NCBI RefSeq assembly: GCF_025148285.1
Contig: NZ_CP102268.1
Location: 3,751,501 to 3,815,500 of the forward strand
DNA length: 64,000 nucleotides
DNA from: Marvinbryantia formatexigens DSM 14469
GTDB lineage: Bacteria; Bacillota; Clostridia; Lachnospirales; Lachnospiraceae
Direction: 5' to 3'
Position numbers and translations under genes: made by a program. Shown piece after piece: positions 36,225 to 45,115 of this stretch. A model generated the notes under the pieces. That model ran no database searches. It saw only the letters and a program-made list of their open reading frames with translations, and was not told the DNA's origin. Within the stretch, counting starts at the first letter, position 1, and every line of letters starts with the position of its first letter.

Positions 36225-36293
36225 GCATAAATTCAAAAAAATTTATAAATATGCATAAAATAAAGAAAATAGTGCATAAAATCAAAAACATAC

Positions 36294-36322
36294 TTGCATA
36301 ATATGCAGAAATAATGTATAGT
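36294..36322 (+). promoter_or_regulatory. argC operon promoter with overlapping operator
   Basis: -35 TTGCAT (36294-36299), 17-base spacer, -10 TATAGT (36317-36322), hexamers identical to those of the divergent argG promoter. TGCATA-A-TATGCA (36295-36307) overlaps the -35. More TGCATA half-sites lie at about 36251, 36273 and 36324. Confidence 0.72.
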
Positions 36323-36471
36323 TATGCATGACGGTGCAGAAAGGCGAAAAGCAAAAAAGAATGCGCTTGCAATATACGCAAAAAGCGCGTATGATGAAAA
36401 GATGCCGGAATCAGAGATACTGCAGCCGGCAGGCATCATGTGAAATTATAAAAATACGGGAGACGGAGAAT

Positions 36472-37512
36472 ATGATAAAAGCAGGAATTATCGGAGCGAC
36501 AGGATATGCGGGCGGCGAGCTGGTGCGCCTCCTGATGGGACACCGGGAGGCGGAAATTGTCTGGTACGGTTCCAGAAGCTACATAGATAAGAAATATGCG
36601 GATGTATACCGCAATATGTTTGAGATTGTGGAGGATGTCTGCCGGGACGATAATCTGGAAAAGCTTGCGGGGGAGGCGGATGTGATTTTTACGGCGACCC
36701 CGCAGGGCTTCTGCGCATCCCTGATGTCGGAGGAGATTTTATCGCAGACAAAGGTGATAGACCTGAGTGCGGATTACCGTATTAAGGATGTCGCTGTTTA
36801 TGAAAAATGGTACGGGATGGAGCACAAATCACCGCAGTTTATTAAGGAAGCGGTCTATGGCCTGTGCGAAATCAACCGGGAGCAGATCAGAGGGGCGCGG
36901 CTGCTGGCGAATCCGGGCTGCTATCCGACCTGCAGCACGCTGTCGGTTTATCCGGCGGTGAAGGAAGGACTGATTGATACGGCGACGCTGATCATCGATG
37001 CGAAGTCCGGCACCTCCGGAGCGGGGAGAGGCGCAAAGGTGGATAATCTTTTCTGCGAGGTAAATGAAAATATCAAGGCTTACGGCGTGGCAAATCACCG
37101 CCATACGCCGGAGATAGAGGAGCAGCTTGGCTATGCGGCGGGGCATCCGGTGACGCTGAATTTCACGCCGCATCTGGTGCCGATGAACCGCGGCATTCTG
37201 ATTACGGCATACGCTTCGCTGAAGAAGGATGTCACTTATGCAGATGTGAAGGCGCTGTATCAGAAATATTATGAGAAGGAAAAATTTGTCCGCGTCCTCG
37301 ACGAGGGCGTCTGCCCGCAGACCAGATGGGTGGAGGGCAGTAATTACGTAGATGTGAACGTTGTGGTCGACGCCAGAACAAACCGCCTGATTATGATGGG
37401 CGCGATGGATAATCTGGTAAAGGGAGCGGCAGGACAGGCGGTGCAGAACATGAATCTGATGTTCGGACTGCCGGAGAGCATGGGACTGGAGCTGGCGCCG
37501 GTATTCCCGTAG
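36472..37512 (+). CDS. argC: N-acetyl-gamma-glutamyl-phosphate reductase
   Basis: This 346-residue NADPH-dependent enzyme carries out the third step of arginine synthesis. The N-terminal GIIGATGYAGGELVRLL nucleotide-binding motif and the catalytic-cysteine block LLANPGCYPT are present, along with HRHTPEIEEQ. ATG 36472 gives the usual N-terminus and follows GGAGACGGAG; a longer in-frame reading would start at the promoter. It is the first gene of argC-GNAT-argJ-argB-argD. Confidence 0.97.
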   Translation: MIKAGIIGATGYAGGELVRLLMGHREAEIVWYGSRSYIDKKYADVYRNMFEIVEDVCRDDNLEKLAGEADVIFTATPQGFCASLMSEEILSQTKVIDLSADYRIKDVAVYEKWYGMEHKSPQFIKEAVYGLCEINREQIRGARLLANPGCYPTCSTLSVYPAVKEGLIDTATLIIDAKSGTSGAGRGAKVDNLFCEVNENIKAYGVANHRHTPEIEEQLGYAAGHPVTLNFTPHLVPMNRGILITAYASLKKDVTYADVKALYQKYYEKEKFVRVLDEGVCPQTRWVEGSNYVDVNVVVDARTNRLIMMGAMDNLVKGAAGQAVQNMNLMFGLPESMGLELAPVFP

Positions 37513-37530
37513 AATGGAAGTGAGAGAAAA

Positions 37531-37989
37531 ATGGAGCAGCAGGATATGATACGCAGTATGACAATCGACGACTTTGCGCAGGTGCATAAGCTCTGGATGC
37601 AGATCAGCGGCTTCGGCATCCGCAGTGTGGACGACTCTTATGAGGGCGTTGCGCGGTTCCTTAAACGGAATCCGGGATGCAGTGTGGTGGCGGAGCGGGA
37701 CGGCAGAATCATCGGGAGCATTCTCTGCGGACATGATGGCAGACGCGGATGTCTCTATCATGTGTGCGTGCATCCGGATTTCCGCAAGCAGGGAATCGGC
37801 AAGGCGATGGTCGTATTTGCGATGGAAGCGTTAAAAAAAGAGAAAATCAATAAAGTCTCGCTGATTGCCTTTACCCGGAACGATATCGGCAACACCTTCT
37901 GGAAGGAAATCGGCTGGACCAGGCGGGAAGATCTGAATTACTATGATTTTGTGCTGAACGAAGAGAATATCACGGCATTTAACAAGTAA
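37531..37989 (+). CDS. GNAT family acetyltransferase inside the arginine operon
   Basis: This 152-residue single-domain GNAT protein has the acetyl-CoA loop motif VHPDFRKQGIGKAMV and a C-terminal NDIGNTFWKEIGW. It lies 18 bases after argC and before argJ, so it is expressed with the pathway. ArgJ here can already acetylate glutamate, so an N-acetylglutamate synthase role would be a supplement. It resembles the YpeA type of small acetyltransferase more than classical ArgA, which is longer and carries an amino acid kinase domain. Function is inferred from position only. Confidence 0.78.
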   Translation: MEQQDMIRSMTIDDFAQVHKLWMQISGFGIRSVDDSYEGVARFLKRNPGCSVVAERDGRIIGSILCGHDGRRGCLYHVCVHPDFRKQGIGKAMVVFAMEALKKEKINKVSLIAFTRNDIGNTFWKEIGWTRREDLNYYDFVLNEENITAFNK

Positions 37990-38083
37990 GGCAGGCGGCA
38001 CCGGCGTGTCAGAAGCAGAAAATGATGTCTGTGATGCGTAAGCCAGGCAGTTGAGGACGGAGAAAACAGGAGGAGATGGAAAA

Positions 38084-39307
38084 ATGAAGCAGACAGAGGG
38101 CGGCGTGACAGCCGCGAAGGGATTTGAAGCGGCAGCGGCGGCAGCGGCAATTAAATACAAAGACAGGACGGATATGGCGCTGATTTACAGCAAGGCTCCG
38201 TGCCGCGCGGCGGGAACCTTTACGACCAATCTTGTGAAGGCGGCTCCGGTAAAGTGGGATATGGAAGTGGTGAAGCACTCGGAGTACGCGCAGGCGGTGG
38301 TGGTGAACAGCGGAATCGCCAATGCCTGTACCGGAGCGGAAGGCTACGGATACTGCAGGGAGACGGCAGCGGCAGCGGCAGCGGCGCTGGATATTCCTGC
38401 TGAGGCGGTGCTGGTCGGTTCCACGGGCGTTATCGGAATGCAGCTTCCGATGGAGCGCATCAAAAAGGGCATAAAGGAGCTTGCAGAGACGAAGAACAGC
38501 TCCGTGGAAAACGGAACGGCAGCGGCAAAAGCAATTATGACGACGGATACGGTAAAAAAAGAAATTGCTGTGCAGTTTACGCTGGGCGGAAAGGAAGTAA
38601 CCCTGGGCGGCATGTGCAAGGGCTCCGGCATGATCCATCCGAATATGTGCACCATGTTAAGCTTTCTGACGACGGATGCGGCGATTTCAAAAGAATTGCT
38701 GCAGAAGGCGCTGAGCACGGATATCCAGGATACCTATAATATGATTTCGGTGGACGGGGATACCTCCACGAACGATACGGTGCTGCTGCTCGCCAACGGG
38801 CAGGCGGGAAATCCGGAAATCACAGAAGAAAATGAGGATTATCACACATTTTTAAGCGCCTTGAATTACGTAAATACATATCTTGCACGCAAAATGGCGG
38901 GCGACGGGGAGGGCGCGACAGCGCTGTTTACCGTGAAGGTGATTCATGCGGAATCGAAAGAGCAGGCGGTGACCTTAAGCAAATCTGTGATTACCTCCAG
39001 TCTTACCAAGGCGGCGATTTACGGCCATGACGCCAACTGGGGAAGAATCCTCTGCGCGATGGGCTATTCCGGGGCGCAGTTTGACCCGGAGAAGGTGGAC
39101 CTGACGTTTGAGAGTGCGGCGGGAAGTCTGAAAATCATTGAAAACGGCGTGGCGCTTGATTACAGCGAAAAAGAGGCGAGCAGGATTCTCTCCGAGGAAG
39201 AGGTAATCGTGATTGCCGATGTAAAGATGGGAGACGCCCAGGCGACGGCGTGGGGCTGCGACCTCACATATGATTATGTGAAAATAAACGCGGACTACCG
39301 TTCATAG
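38084..39307 (+). CDS. argJ: Bifunctional ornithine acetyltransferase / N-acetylglutamate synthase
   Basis: This 407-residue Ntn-like enzyme cuts itself into two chains. The cleavage motif is GSGMIHPNMCTMLSF, with threonine 190 as the nucleophile of the beta chain; most family members have Ala before it, here Cys. GSTGVIGMQLP and HGHDANWGRI-type blocks (YGHDANWGRI) are also present. It recycles the acetyl group from acetylornithine to glutamate. ATG 38084 has AGGAGGAG upstream. The alanine-rich stretch near residue 15-22 (FEAAAAAAAIK) is unusually long. Confidence 0.96.
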   Translation: MKQTEGGVTAAKGFEAAAAAAAIKYKDRTDMALIYSKAPCRAAGTFTTNLVKAAPVKWDMEVVKHSEYAQAVVVNSGIANACTGAEGYGYCRETAAAAAAALDIPAEAVLVGSTGVIGMQLPMERIKKGIKELAETKNSSVENGTAAAKAIMTTDTVKKEIAVQFTLGGKEVTLGGMCKGSGMIHPNMCTMLSFLTTDAAISKELLQKALSTDIQDTYNMISVDGDTSTNDTVLLLANGQAGNPEITEENEDYHTFLSALNYVNTYLARKMAGDGEGATALFTVKVIHAESKEQAVTLSKSVITSSLTKAAIYGHDANWGRILCAMGYSGAQFDPEKVDLTFESAAGSLKIIENGVALDYSEKEASRILSEEEVIVIADVKMGDAQATAWGCDLTYDYVKINADYRS

Positions 39308-39391
39308 ATTTTGCAGGGGACGCGGTAAGAGACGCCGGCAAAAGAAATAGCTGCCGGTTACCGGAAAGCATGAGGGAAAGGATACAGTAAA

Positions 39392-40285
39392 ATGGAATCA
39401 ATGGAAAACTGGCTGCAGAAAGCCGAGGTATTAAATGAGGCGCTGCCTTATATACAGCGTTTTCACGGGAAAATTATGGTGGTAAAATACGGCGGGAGCG
39501 CGATGGTGGACCACGAGCTCAAAAAGAGCGTCATCCGGGATGTTGCGCTTCTGAAGCTGGTCGGTTTCCGGCCGATTATCGTACACGGCGGCGGAAAGGA
39601 AATCACGAAATGGGTAAACAAAGCCGGACTGGAGACACGGTTTGTAAACGGGCTGCGCGTGACCGATAAAGAAACGATGGAGATTGCCGAAATGGTGCTG
39701 AACAGAATCAATAAGGGACTTGTCTCCATGATGGAAAAGCTCGGCGTACATGCGGTCGGCATCAGCGGAAAGGACGGAACACTGCTGCGGGTGGAGAAAA
39801 AGCTCTCAAAGGGGCAGGATATCGGCTATGTGGGCGAGATTAAGAAGGTCAACACGGGGCTTCTGGAAAAGCTTTTAAACGACGATTTTGTGCCGGTAAT
39901 CTGTCCGATCGGTTCCGATGACGCATATCATTCCTACAATATAAATGCGGACGATGCGGCGTGCGCGATCGCCTCGGCGATGGGCGCCACAAAGCTGGCG
40001 TTTCTCACGGATATCGAGGGTGTTTACCGCAATCCGCTTGATAAATCCTCGCTGATTTCCGAGATGACGATCCCGGAGGCGGAGGAATTTCTGGCGAGCG
40101 GCATGGCGGGCGGCGGAATGCTGCCGAAGCTGCAGAACTGTATCGAGGCGATGAAGGCGGGCGTTTCCCGCGTCCATATTCTGGACGGGCGTATTGCGCA
40201 CTGCCTGCTTCTGGAATTCTTCACGGACCGCGGCGTCGGTACCGCTATCATAAATGATACAGAAAAGAGGTATTTTCATGGATAA
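39392..40285 (+). CDS. argB: N-acetylglutamate kinase
   Basis: This 297-residue amino acid kinase-family enzyme has [17 protein letters not shown], the [10 protein letters not shown] substrate block and the [12 protein letters not shown] strand. The N-terminal helix ([16 protein letters not shown]) is the type found in arginine-sensitive hexameric kinases, so feedback inhibition by arginine is likely. Two ATG codons (39392 and 39401) are possible. The end overlaps argD by eight bases. Confidence 0.97.
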   Translation: MESMENWLQKAEVLNEALPYIQRFHGKIMVVKYGGSAMVDHELKKSVIRDVALLKLVGFRPIIVHGGGKEITKWVNKAGLETRFVNGLRVTDKETMEIAEMVLNRINKGLVSMMEKLGVHAVGISGKDGTLLRVEKKLSKGQDIGYVGEIKKVNTGLLEKLLNDDFVPVICPIGSDDAYHSYNINADDAACAIASAMGATKLAFLTDIEGVYRNPLDKSSLISEMTIPEAEEFLASGMAGGGMLPKLQNCIEAMKAGVSRVHILDGRIAHCLLLEFFTDRGVGTAIINDTEKRYFHG

Positions 40286-41474
40286 TTATATGGAACGGAC
40301 AGAAAATTATGTGCTGCACACCTACAACCGTGCGCCGGTGGTCTTTGAATCCGGCGAGGGCGTCTATTTAAAGGATACGGACGGAAAGAAATACCTGGAT
40401 TTTGCCGCCGGGATTGCCGTGATGGGACTGGGCTATCATTATCCGGGCTTTGATGAGGCGCTGAAGGCGCAGATTGACAAAGTAATCCACACCTCCAATC
40501 TGTTTTATAATGTACCGCTGGCGGATGCGGCGGAAAGGCTGGTGGAGGCGTCCGGCATGAGCAAAGTGTTCTTTACCAACAGCGGGACGGAAGCGATTGA
40601 GGGCGCCATCAAGGCGGCGCGCAAATACGCATTCTTAAAGGGGCCGAAGCCGGGCTATGAGATTATCGCCATGAACCATTCCTTCCACGGCAGGAGCGTC
40701 GGGGCGCTCTCGGTGACGGGCAACCCGCATTACCAGGAAGCCTTTAAGCCGCTGATGGACGGCGTGCGTTTTGCTGATTTTAACGATCTGGAAAGCGTAA
40801 AGGCACAGATAAATGAGAAAACCTGCGCCATTCTCCTGGAGACGGTCCAGGGAGAGGGCGGAATCTATCCGGCGGATAAAGAGTTCCTGGAGGGTATCCG
40901 CGCACTGTGCGACGAGCACGATCTGCTGATGATTCTCGATGAAATCCAGTGCGGCATGGGACGCTGCGGGGAAATGTTCGCGTGGCAGACCTATGGCGTG
41001 CAGCCGGATATCATGACCTGCGCGAAGGCGCTCGGCTGCGGCGTGCCGGTGGGGGCGTTTGTTCTGAATGAAAAAACGGCGTCGGCGTCTCTGGTGCCGG
41101 GCGACCACGGGACGACCTACGGCGGCAACCCGTTCGCCTGCGCGGCGGCGGCAAAGGTACTGGAGATTTTTAAAGAGAAGGATATCACCGGACATGTGCG
41201 GCAGGTAGCGCCGTATCTGGAGCAGAAGCTGGATGAGCTGACAGAGAAGTATGACTGCCTGACGGGGCGCCGCGGCATGGGACTGATGCAGGGCGTGGTA
41301 GTCGGAAACGGAAAAACGGTCGGCGAGGTGATAAACGCGGCGCGTGAATGCGGACTGATCGTAATCTCCGCCGGCAGCGACGTGCTCCGGCTGGTGCCGC
41401 CGCTCATTATTGAAAAAGAGCATATTGACGAAATGGTGCAGAAACTTTCAGCGGCGCTGGATTCTCTCCAGTAA
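40278..41474 (+). CDS. argD: Acetylornithine aminotransferase
   Basis: This 398-residue class III pyridoxal-phosphate aminotransferase has [15 protein letters not shown], the PLP-aspartate block [11 protein letters not shown], the lysine in [14 protein letters not shown] and [14 protein letters not shown]. It converts N-acetylglutamate semialdehyde to N-acetylornithine and may also serve lysine synthesis. ATG 40278 overlaps the end of argB and follows AAAGAGG; a longer reading adds eight residues without a site. It ends the operon; argF is not in the window. Confidence 0.96.
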   Translation: MDNYMERTENYVLHTYNRAPVVFESGEGVYLKDTDGKKYLDFAAGIAVMGLGYHYPGFDEALKAQIDKVIHTSNLFYNVPLADAAERLVEASGMSKVFFTNSGTEAIEGAIKAARKYAFLKGPKPGYEIIAMNHSFHGRSVGALSVTGNPHYQEAFKPLMDGVRFADFNDLESVKAQINEKTCAILLETVQGEGGIYPADKEFLEGIRALCDEHDLLMILDEIQCGMGRCGEMFAWQTYGVQPDIMTCAKALGCGVPVGAFVLNEKTASASLVPGDHGTTYGGNPFACAAAAKVLEIFKEKDITGHVRQVAPYLEQKLDELTEKYDCLTGRRGMGLMQGVVVGNGKTVGEVINAARECGLIVISAGSDVLRLVPPLIIEKEHIDEMVQKLSAALDSLQ

Positions 41475-41491
41475 ACGGATGAACGTGTATG

Positions 41492-41546
41492 AAAAACTCC
41501 TTTTTGCAGATACTATCGGAAAGAATGTCTGGGAAAGGGAGTTTTT
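41492..41546 (+). terminator. Terminator-like hairpin covering the ydcZ ribosome binding site
   Basis: The left arm (41492-41510) and right arm (41528-41546) pair over about 18 bases with two G-T pairs and one mismatch, ending in GTTTTT. The right arm contains GGGAAAGGGAG, the ribosome binding site of the gene starting at 41550. It can therefore end argD transcripts and also hide the start of the next gene. Confidence 0.65.
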
Positions 41547-41549
41547 ATT

Positions 41550-41978
41550 ATGTTTGGAATTCTGATCGCACTGTTATCGGGCGCGCTGATGAGCGTGCAG
41601 GGAGTTTTTAACACCGACGTCACAAAAAATACCAGCCTGTGGGTGTCGACGGCGTTTGTGCAGTTTTCGGCGCTGCTTGTCTGTCTGGCGGCGTGGCTGA
41701 TTACCGACCGCAGCAGCTTCGGCGCGCTTATGCAGGTGCCGCACAAATATACGCTGCTCGGCGGAGTGATCGGTGCCTTTATCACTGTCACAGTCGTAAA
41801 GAGCATGGGGATGCTCGGACCGGCAAAGGCGGCGATGCTGATCGTCATCGCGCAGCTTGCAGTGGCATGGCTGATTGAGCTGTTTGGAATATTTGGTATG
41901 GAGAAAACGGAATTTTCCGTGCGCAGGCTTATCGGGATGCTGGTGGCGATTGCCGGAATTATTATATTTGAGAAATAG
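41550..41978 (+). CDS. YdcZ/DUF606 family small membrane transporter
   Basis: This 142-residue protein has about five membrane helices and is of the DMT-superfamily DUF606 type. The N-terminal FGILIALLSGALMSVQGVFNTDVTK and the C-terminal RRLIGMLVAIAGIII are typical. Members are half-size transporters that usually act as dimers or pairs; here no second copy is adjacent. Substrates are unknown for the family. It sits right after the arg operon behind a hairpin that includes its ribosome binding site. Arginine-related transport is only a guess. Confidence 0.8.
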   Translation: MFGILIALLSGALMSVQGVFNTDVTKNTSLWVSTAFVQFSALLVCLAAWLITDRSSFGALMQVPHKYTLLGGVIGAFITVTVVKSMGMLGPAKAAMLIVIAQLAVAWLIELFGIFGMEKTEFSVRRLIGMLVAIAGIIIFEK

Positions 41979-42019
41979 GATCCCGGTCTGTAAAATATTA
42001 CAAAAATATAAAAAGGCTA

Positions 42020-42048
42020 TTGTAATTCCGCAAGATTTCCGTTAAAAT
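42020..42048 (+). promoter_or_regulatory. SigA promoter of the comEA unit
   Basis: -35 TTGTAA (42020-42025), 17-base spacer, -10 TAAAAT (42043-42048), 46 bases before the comEA start. Confidence 0.65.
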
Positions 42049-42094
42049 AAGTAAGGCATAAGGGGACCTCCGCTGCCGGCAGGCAAAGGAGATT

Positions 42095-42940
42095 ATGCAG
42101 TTGAAAAAAAGATTTTTTATGGGAATGATTACCGTATTTGTGCTTTTGTGCGGCGCAGGCTGCGCCGGGAGGAAGCCGGAGGTAATCTGGGAATCCACCG
42201 CAAAACAGCCGGGAGCGACCGACGCATCAGAAGAAGCGCGGCAGGCGGACGGCGCAGCGGCGGAAGAAATACAGCAGCCGGACGGTACTGCGGCAGAAGA
42301 AGCACGGCAGGCGGATGGCAGTGCCGGGGCAGAAGAAGCATGGCAGGCGGACGGCAATGCCGGGGCAGAGAGCGCGGCTGGCGGGGAACCGGCGGTGGAC
42401 GGCGCCTTCGGCGTATCCGGGATGGCTGCGGAGACAGAAGGCATCACCGAGACGCCGGCAATTTTTGTGGATATCTGCGGAGCGGTGCAGCGTCCGGGCG
42501 TTTATGAGCTGGCGGCGGGAGCGCGAGTCTGCGATGCAGTAGCGGCGGCTGGCGGGCTTCTGGAAAACGCAGATCTTGCGTCGCTTAACCAGGCGGCGTT
42601 TCTGCAGGATGCGGCAAAAATCTACGTGTATACGCAGGAGGAAGCCGCGGCGCAGGGAATAGCGGCGCCGGAGCCCGTGCAGAACGCGGCGGGCGGGCAG
42701 GAGCAGGCGCCGGGGCAGCAGATGGAAAGCGCAGCCGGGCAGGAGACGAAGGTCAATATCAATACGGCAGATATCGCGCAGCTCTGTACGCTCACCGGTA
42801 TCGGGGAGGCGCGCGCAAGGGATATCATCGCGTACCGCGAGGCGAACGGCGGCTTTCAGTCGGCGGAAGAGATCATGAATGTAAGCGGCATCAAAGAAGC
42901 CACTTTTCAGAAGATAAAAGATGAGATAGCAGTCAGGTAA
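42095..42940 (+). CDS. comEA: ComEA-like DNA-binding competence protein with SLBB and helix-hairpin-helix domains
   Basis: This encodes 281 residues. An N-terminal hydrophobic segment ending LLCGAGC (cysteine 23) may be a lipoprotein signal or a membrane anchor. Residues about 40-95 are an acidic low-complexity tract of roughly 14-residue units with EEARQADG-type cores. An SLBB domain (about 115-175; VDICGAVQRPGVYEL) and a C-terminal helix-hairpin-helix pair (KVNINTADIAQLCTLTGIGEARA) follow. ComEA binds DNA outside the membrane and passes it to ComEC, encoded about 3.2 kb downstream. Most ComEA proteins are near 200 residues; the tract explains the extra length. Confidence 0.88.
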   Translation: MQLKKRFFMGMITVFVLLCGAGCAGRKPEVIWESTAKQPGATDASEEARQADGAAAEEIQQPDGTAAEEARQADGSAGAEEAWQADGNAGAESAAGGEPAVDGAFGVSGMAAETEGITETPAIFVDICGAVQRPGVYELAAGARVCDAVAAAGGLLENADLASLNQAAFLQDAAKIYVYTQEEAAAQGIAAPEPVQNAAGGQEQAPGQQMESAAGQETKVNINTADIAQLCTLTGIGEARARDIIAYREANGGFQSAEEIMNVSGIKEATFQKIKDEIAVR

Positions 42941-42951
42941 AGGAGAGACAG

Positions 42952-43641
42952 ATGGCGAAGCAGGTTTTGGTAGTGGATGACGAAAAGTTGATAGTGAAGG
43001 GAATCCGTTTCAGTCTGGAGCAGGACGGAATGGAAGTGGACTGCGCATATGACGGGGAAGAAGCACTGCAGATGGCAAAAAACAAGGAGTACGACATGGT
43101 GCTGCTGGATTTGATGCTGCCCAAGGTGGACGGTCTTTCTGTGTGCCAGCAGATACGGGAATTTTCCAATGTTCCCATTGTCATGCTGACCGCAAAGGGC
43201 GACGATATGGATAAAATCATGGGACTGGAATACGGGGCGGACGACTATATCACAAAGCCGTTTAATATCCTGGAGGTAAAGGCACGCATCAAGGCGATCA
43301 TGCGCCGCACCGGAAAGCCTGCCGCGGCGGAGAGCAGGAGCAGAGTTGTGGAAGCGGGAGACCTGGTGCTGGACTGCGAGAGCAGAAGAGTGACCATTGC
43401 GGGCAAAGAAATCAATCTGACGGCAAAGGAATTCGATGTGCTGGAGCTGCTCGTGTTCAATCCGGGCAAGGTGTACAGCCGGGAAAACCTTTTGGATACG
43501 GTCTGGGGCTACGAGTATCCGGGCGATGTGCGCACGGTTGACGTCCACATCCGCCGGCTGCGCGAAAAGATTGAGGAAAATCCCAGCGAGCCGAAATATG
43601 TACATACAAAATGGGGTGTGGGTTACTATTTTCAGCACTAA
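42952..43641 (+). CDS. OmpR/PhoB-family response regulator
   Basis: This encodes 229 residues. The receiver domain has the phosphoacceptor aspartate 53 (LLDLMLPKVDG), threonine 80 and lysine 102. It is followed by a winged-helix DNA-binding domain ending DVHIRRLREKIEENPSEPKYVHTKWG split from GYYF. It is paired with the histidine kinase starting nine bases later. Overall it resembles WalR/PhoP-type regulators, but true WalR operons carry yycH/yycI and a metallohydrolase, which are absent. A GerMN lipoprotein follows the kinase, an arrangement like MtrA-MtrB-LpqB. Confidence 0.9.
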   Translation: MAKQVLVVDDEKLIVKGIRFSLEQDGMEVDCAYDGEEALQMAKNKEYDMVLLDLMLPKVDGLSVCQQIREFSNVPIVMLTAKGDDMDKIMGLEYGADDYITKPFNILEVKARIKAIMRRTGKPAAAESRSRVVEAGDLVLDCESRRVTIAGKEINLTAKEFDVLELLVFNPGKVYSRENLLDTVWGYEYPGDVRTVDVHIRRLREKIEENPSEPKYVHTKWGVGYYFQH

Positions 43642-43650
43642 AGGAAGACC

Positions 43651-45102
43651 ATGAAAAATAAACTGAAGTCGATTTTTCAATACAAAGGAGTAGTCCGGCT
43701 GCTGAAAAGTCTCCGGCTGCGCATTTTTCTGATCGTCGGTCTGGTCGGTATTATCCCGATTCTGTTGATGAAGATGAGCATTCTGGAAAAATACGAGGAG
43801 CAGTCGATTATCCAGCGCGGCAGGATGCTGCAGAACCAGAGCGAGAATCTTGCGGACCGCATGGGCAGCTCTGTTACCGGTCTGAATCTGGATATCAGCG
43901 GCTTTGTGACCGAAATGGAGCAGCTTGCGACGCTGTATGGCGGGCGGCTGGTGGTGGTAAACCGCGAATTTGAGATTATAGAGGATACCTATGGTCTGGA
44001 TGTCGGGAAATATCTGGTATCCGAAGAGGTGATTAAGTGCTTCCGCGGGGAGGACAGCCTTACGCGCGATTCGTCAAACCGGTTCGTGGAGCTGGCGATT
44101 CCGATAGAGGAGGCGGTCACAAAAGAGGTGGTCGGCGCGCTGATCGTCAGCTCGGAGACGGCAAGCGTTCTGGAGGGAAAGGATGAGCTGGGCAGGCAGG
44201 TATCCATTCTGCAGATAGGGCTGATCGTCGCCGTGCTGGTGGCGGCGCTGTATACGTCCGGCATTCTGGTGAAGCCGTTTAAAAAGGTGACGGAGGCTAT
44301 GGAAGGCATCAACGGCGGCTTTCTGGGCGACGACCTTACACTGGTGGACTACACGGAGACGCAGGTGCTCTCGGAAGCGTACAACCGTATGCTGGGGCGT
44401 ATGAAGGCGCTGGACGATTCGCGGCAGGAATTTGTATCGAACGTCTCGCACGAGCTGAAAACGCCGATCACCTCCATGAAGGTGCTGGCGGATTCCCTGC
44501 TGATGCAGGAGGACGTGCCGCCGGAGCTCTATAAGGAGTTTCTGCAGGATATCGCGGAGGAGATCGAACGCGAAAACAAGATTATCAATGACCTGCTCTC
44601 GCTCGTAAAGATGGACCGCAAGGCGTCTGACGTAAATATCCAGGCGACGAACATCAACGAGCTGATCGAGCTGATTTTAAAGCGCCTGCGTCCGATTGCG
44701 GCAAAGCGCAATATTGAGCTGGTGCTGGACAGCTACAAGCCGGTGATTGCCGAGGTCGATGAGACAAAGCTGACGCTGGCGATTTCAAACCTGGTGGAGA
44801 ATGCGGTGAAGTATAACCGGGAGGGCGGATGGGTGCATCTGTCGATTAACACGGATCACAAATACTTCTACGTGAAGGTGGAGGACAACGGTATCGGCAT
44901 CCCGCAGGCGGACCAGGAGCATATTTTTGAGCGCTTCTACCGTGTGGACAAGTCGCATTCCAGGGAAATCGGCGGAACCGGTCTCGGACTTGCGATTGCG
45001 AGGAGCGCGATCATGATGCACCGCGGCGTAATTAAGGTATACAGTGAAGAGGGCGCCGGAACCACGTTTACCGTGCGTGTTCCGCTGCTCTATTCGGAAT
45101 AG
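43651..45102 (+). CDS. Membrane sensor histidine kinase
   Basis: This encodes 483 residues. Two membrane helices (about 24-42 and 185-205) bracket an extracellular PAS/CACHE-like sensor region of about 140 residues. A HAMP linker (about 206-260), a HisKA domain with histidine 267 in SNVSHELKTPITSM, and an ATPase domain follow (NLVENAVKYN, VEDNGIGIPQ, GGTGLGLAIA). It should phosphorylate the response regulator encoded just upstream. The signal is unknown, but the neighbouring GerMN lipoprotein may contribute to sensing. Confidence 0.9.
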   Translation: MKNKLKSIFQYKGVVRLLKSLRLRIFLIVGLVGIIPILLMKMSILEKYEEQSIIQRGRMLQNQSENLADRMGSSVTGLNLDISGFVTEMEQLATLYGGRLVVVNREFEIIEDTYGLDVGKYLVSEEVIKCFRGEDSLTRDSSNRFVELAIPIEEAVTKEVVGALIVSSETASVLEGKDELGRQVSILQIGLIVAVLVAALYTSGILVKPFKKVTEAMEGINGGFLGDDLTLVDYTETQVLSEAYNRMLGRMKALDDSRQEFVSNVSHELKTPITSMKVLADSLLMQEDVPPELYKEFLQDIAEEIERENKIINDLLSLVKMDRKASDVNIQATNINELIELILKRLRPIAAKRNIELVLDSYKPVIAEVDETKLTLAISNLVENAVKYNREGGWVHLSINTDHKYFYVKVEDNGIGIPQADQEHIFERFYRVDKSHSREIGGTGLGLAIARSAIMMHRGVIKVYSEEGAGTTFTVRVPLLYSE

Positions 45103-45115
45103 GCAGGAGGAAGCG

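Noticed and set aside
42952-45102. Calling the two-component system WalRK
   Set aside because: The kinase lacks the expected neighbours (yycH, yycI and the metallohydrolase), so only the family level is supported.
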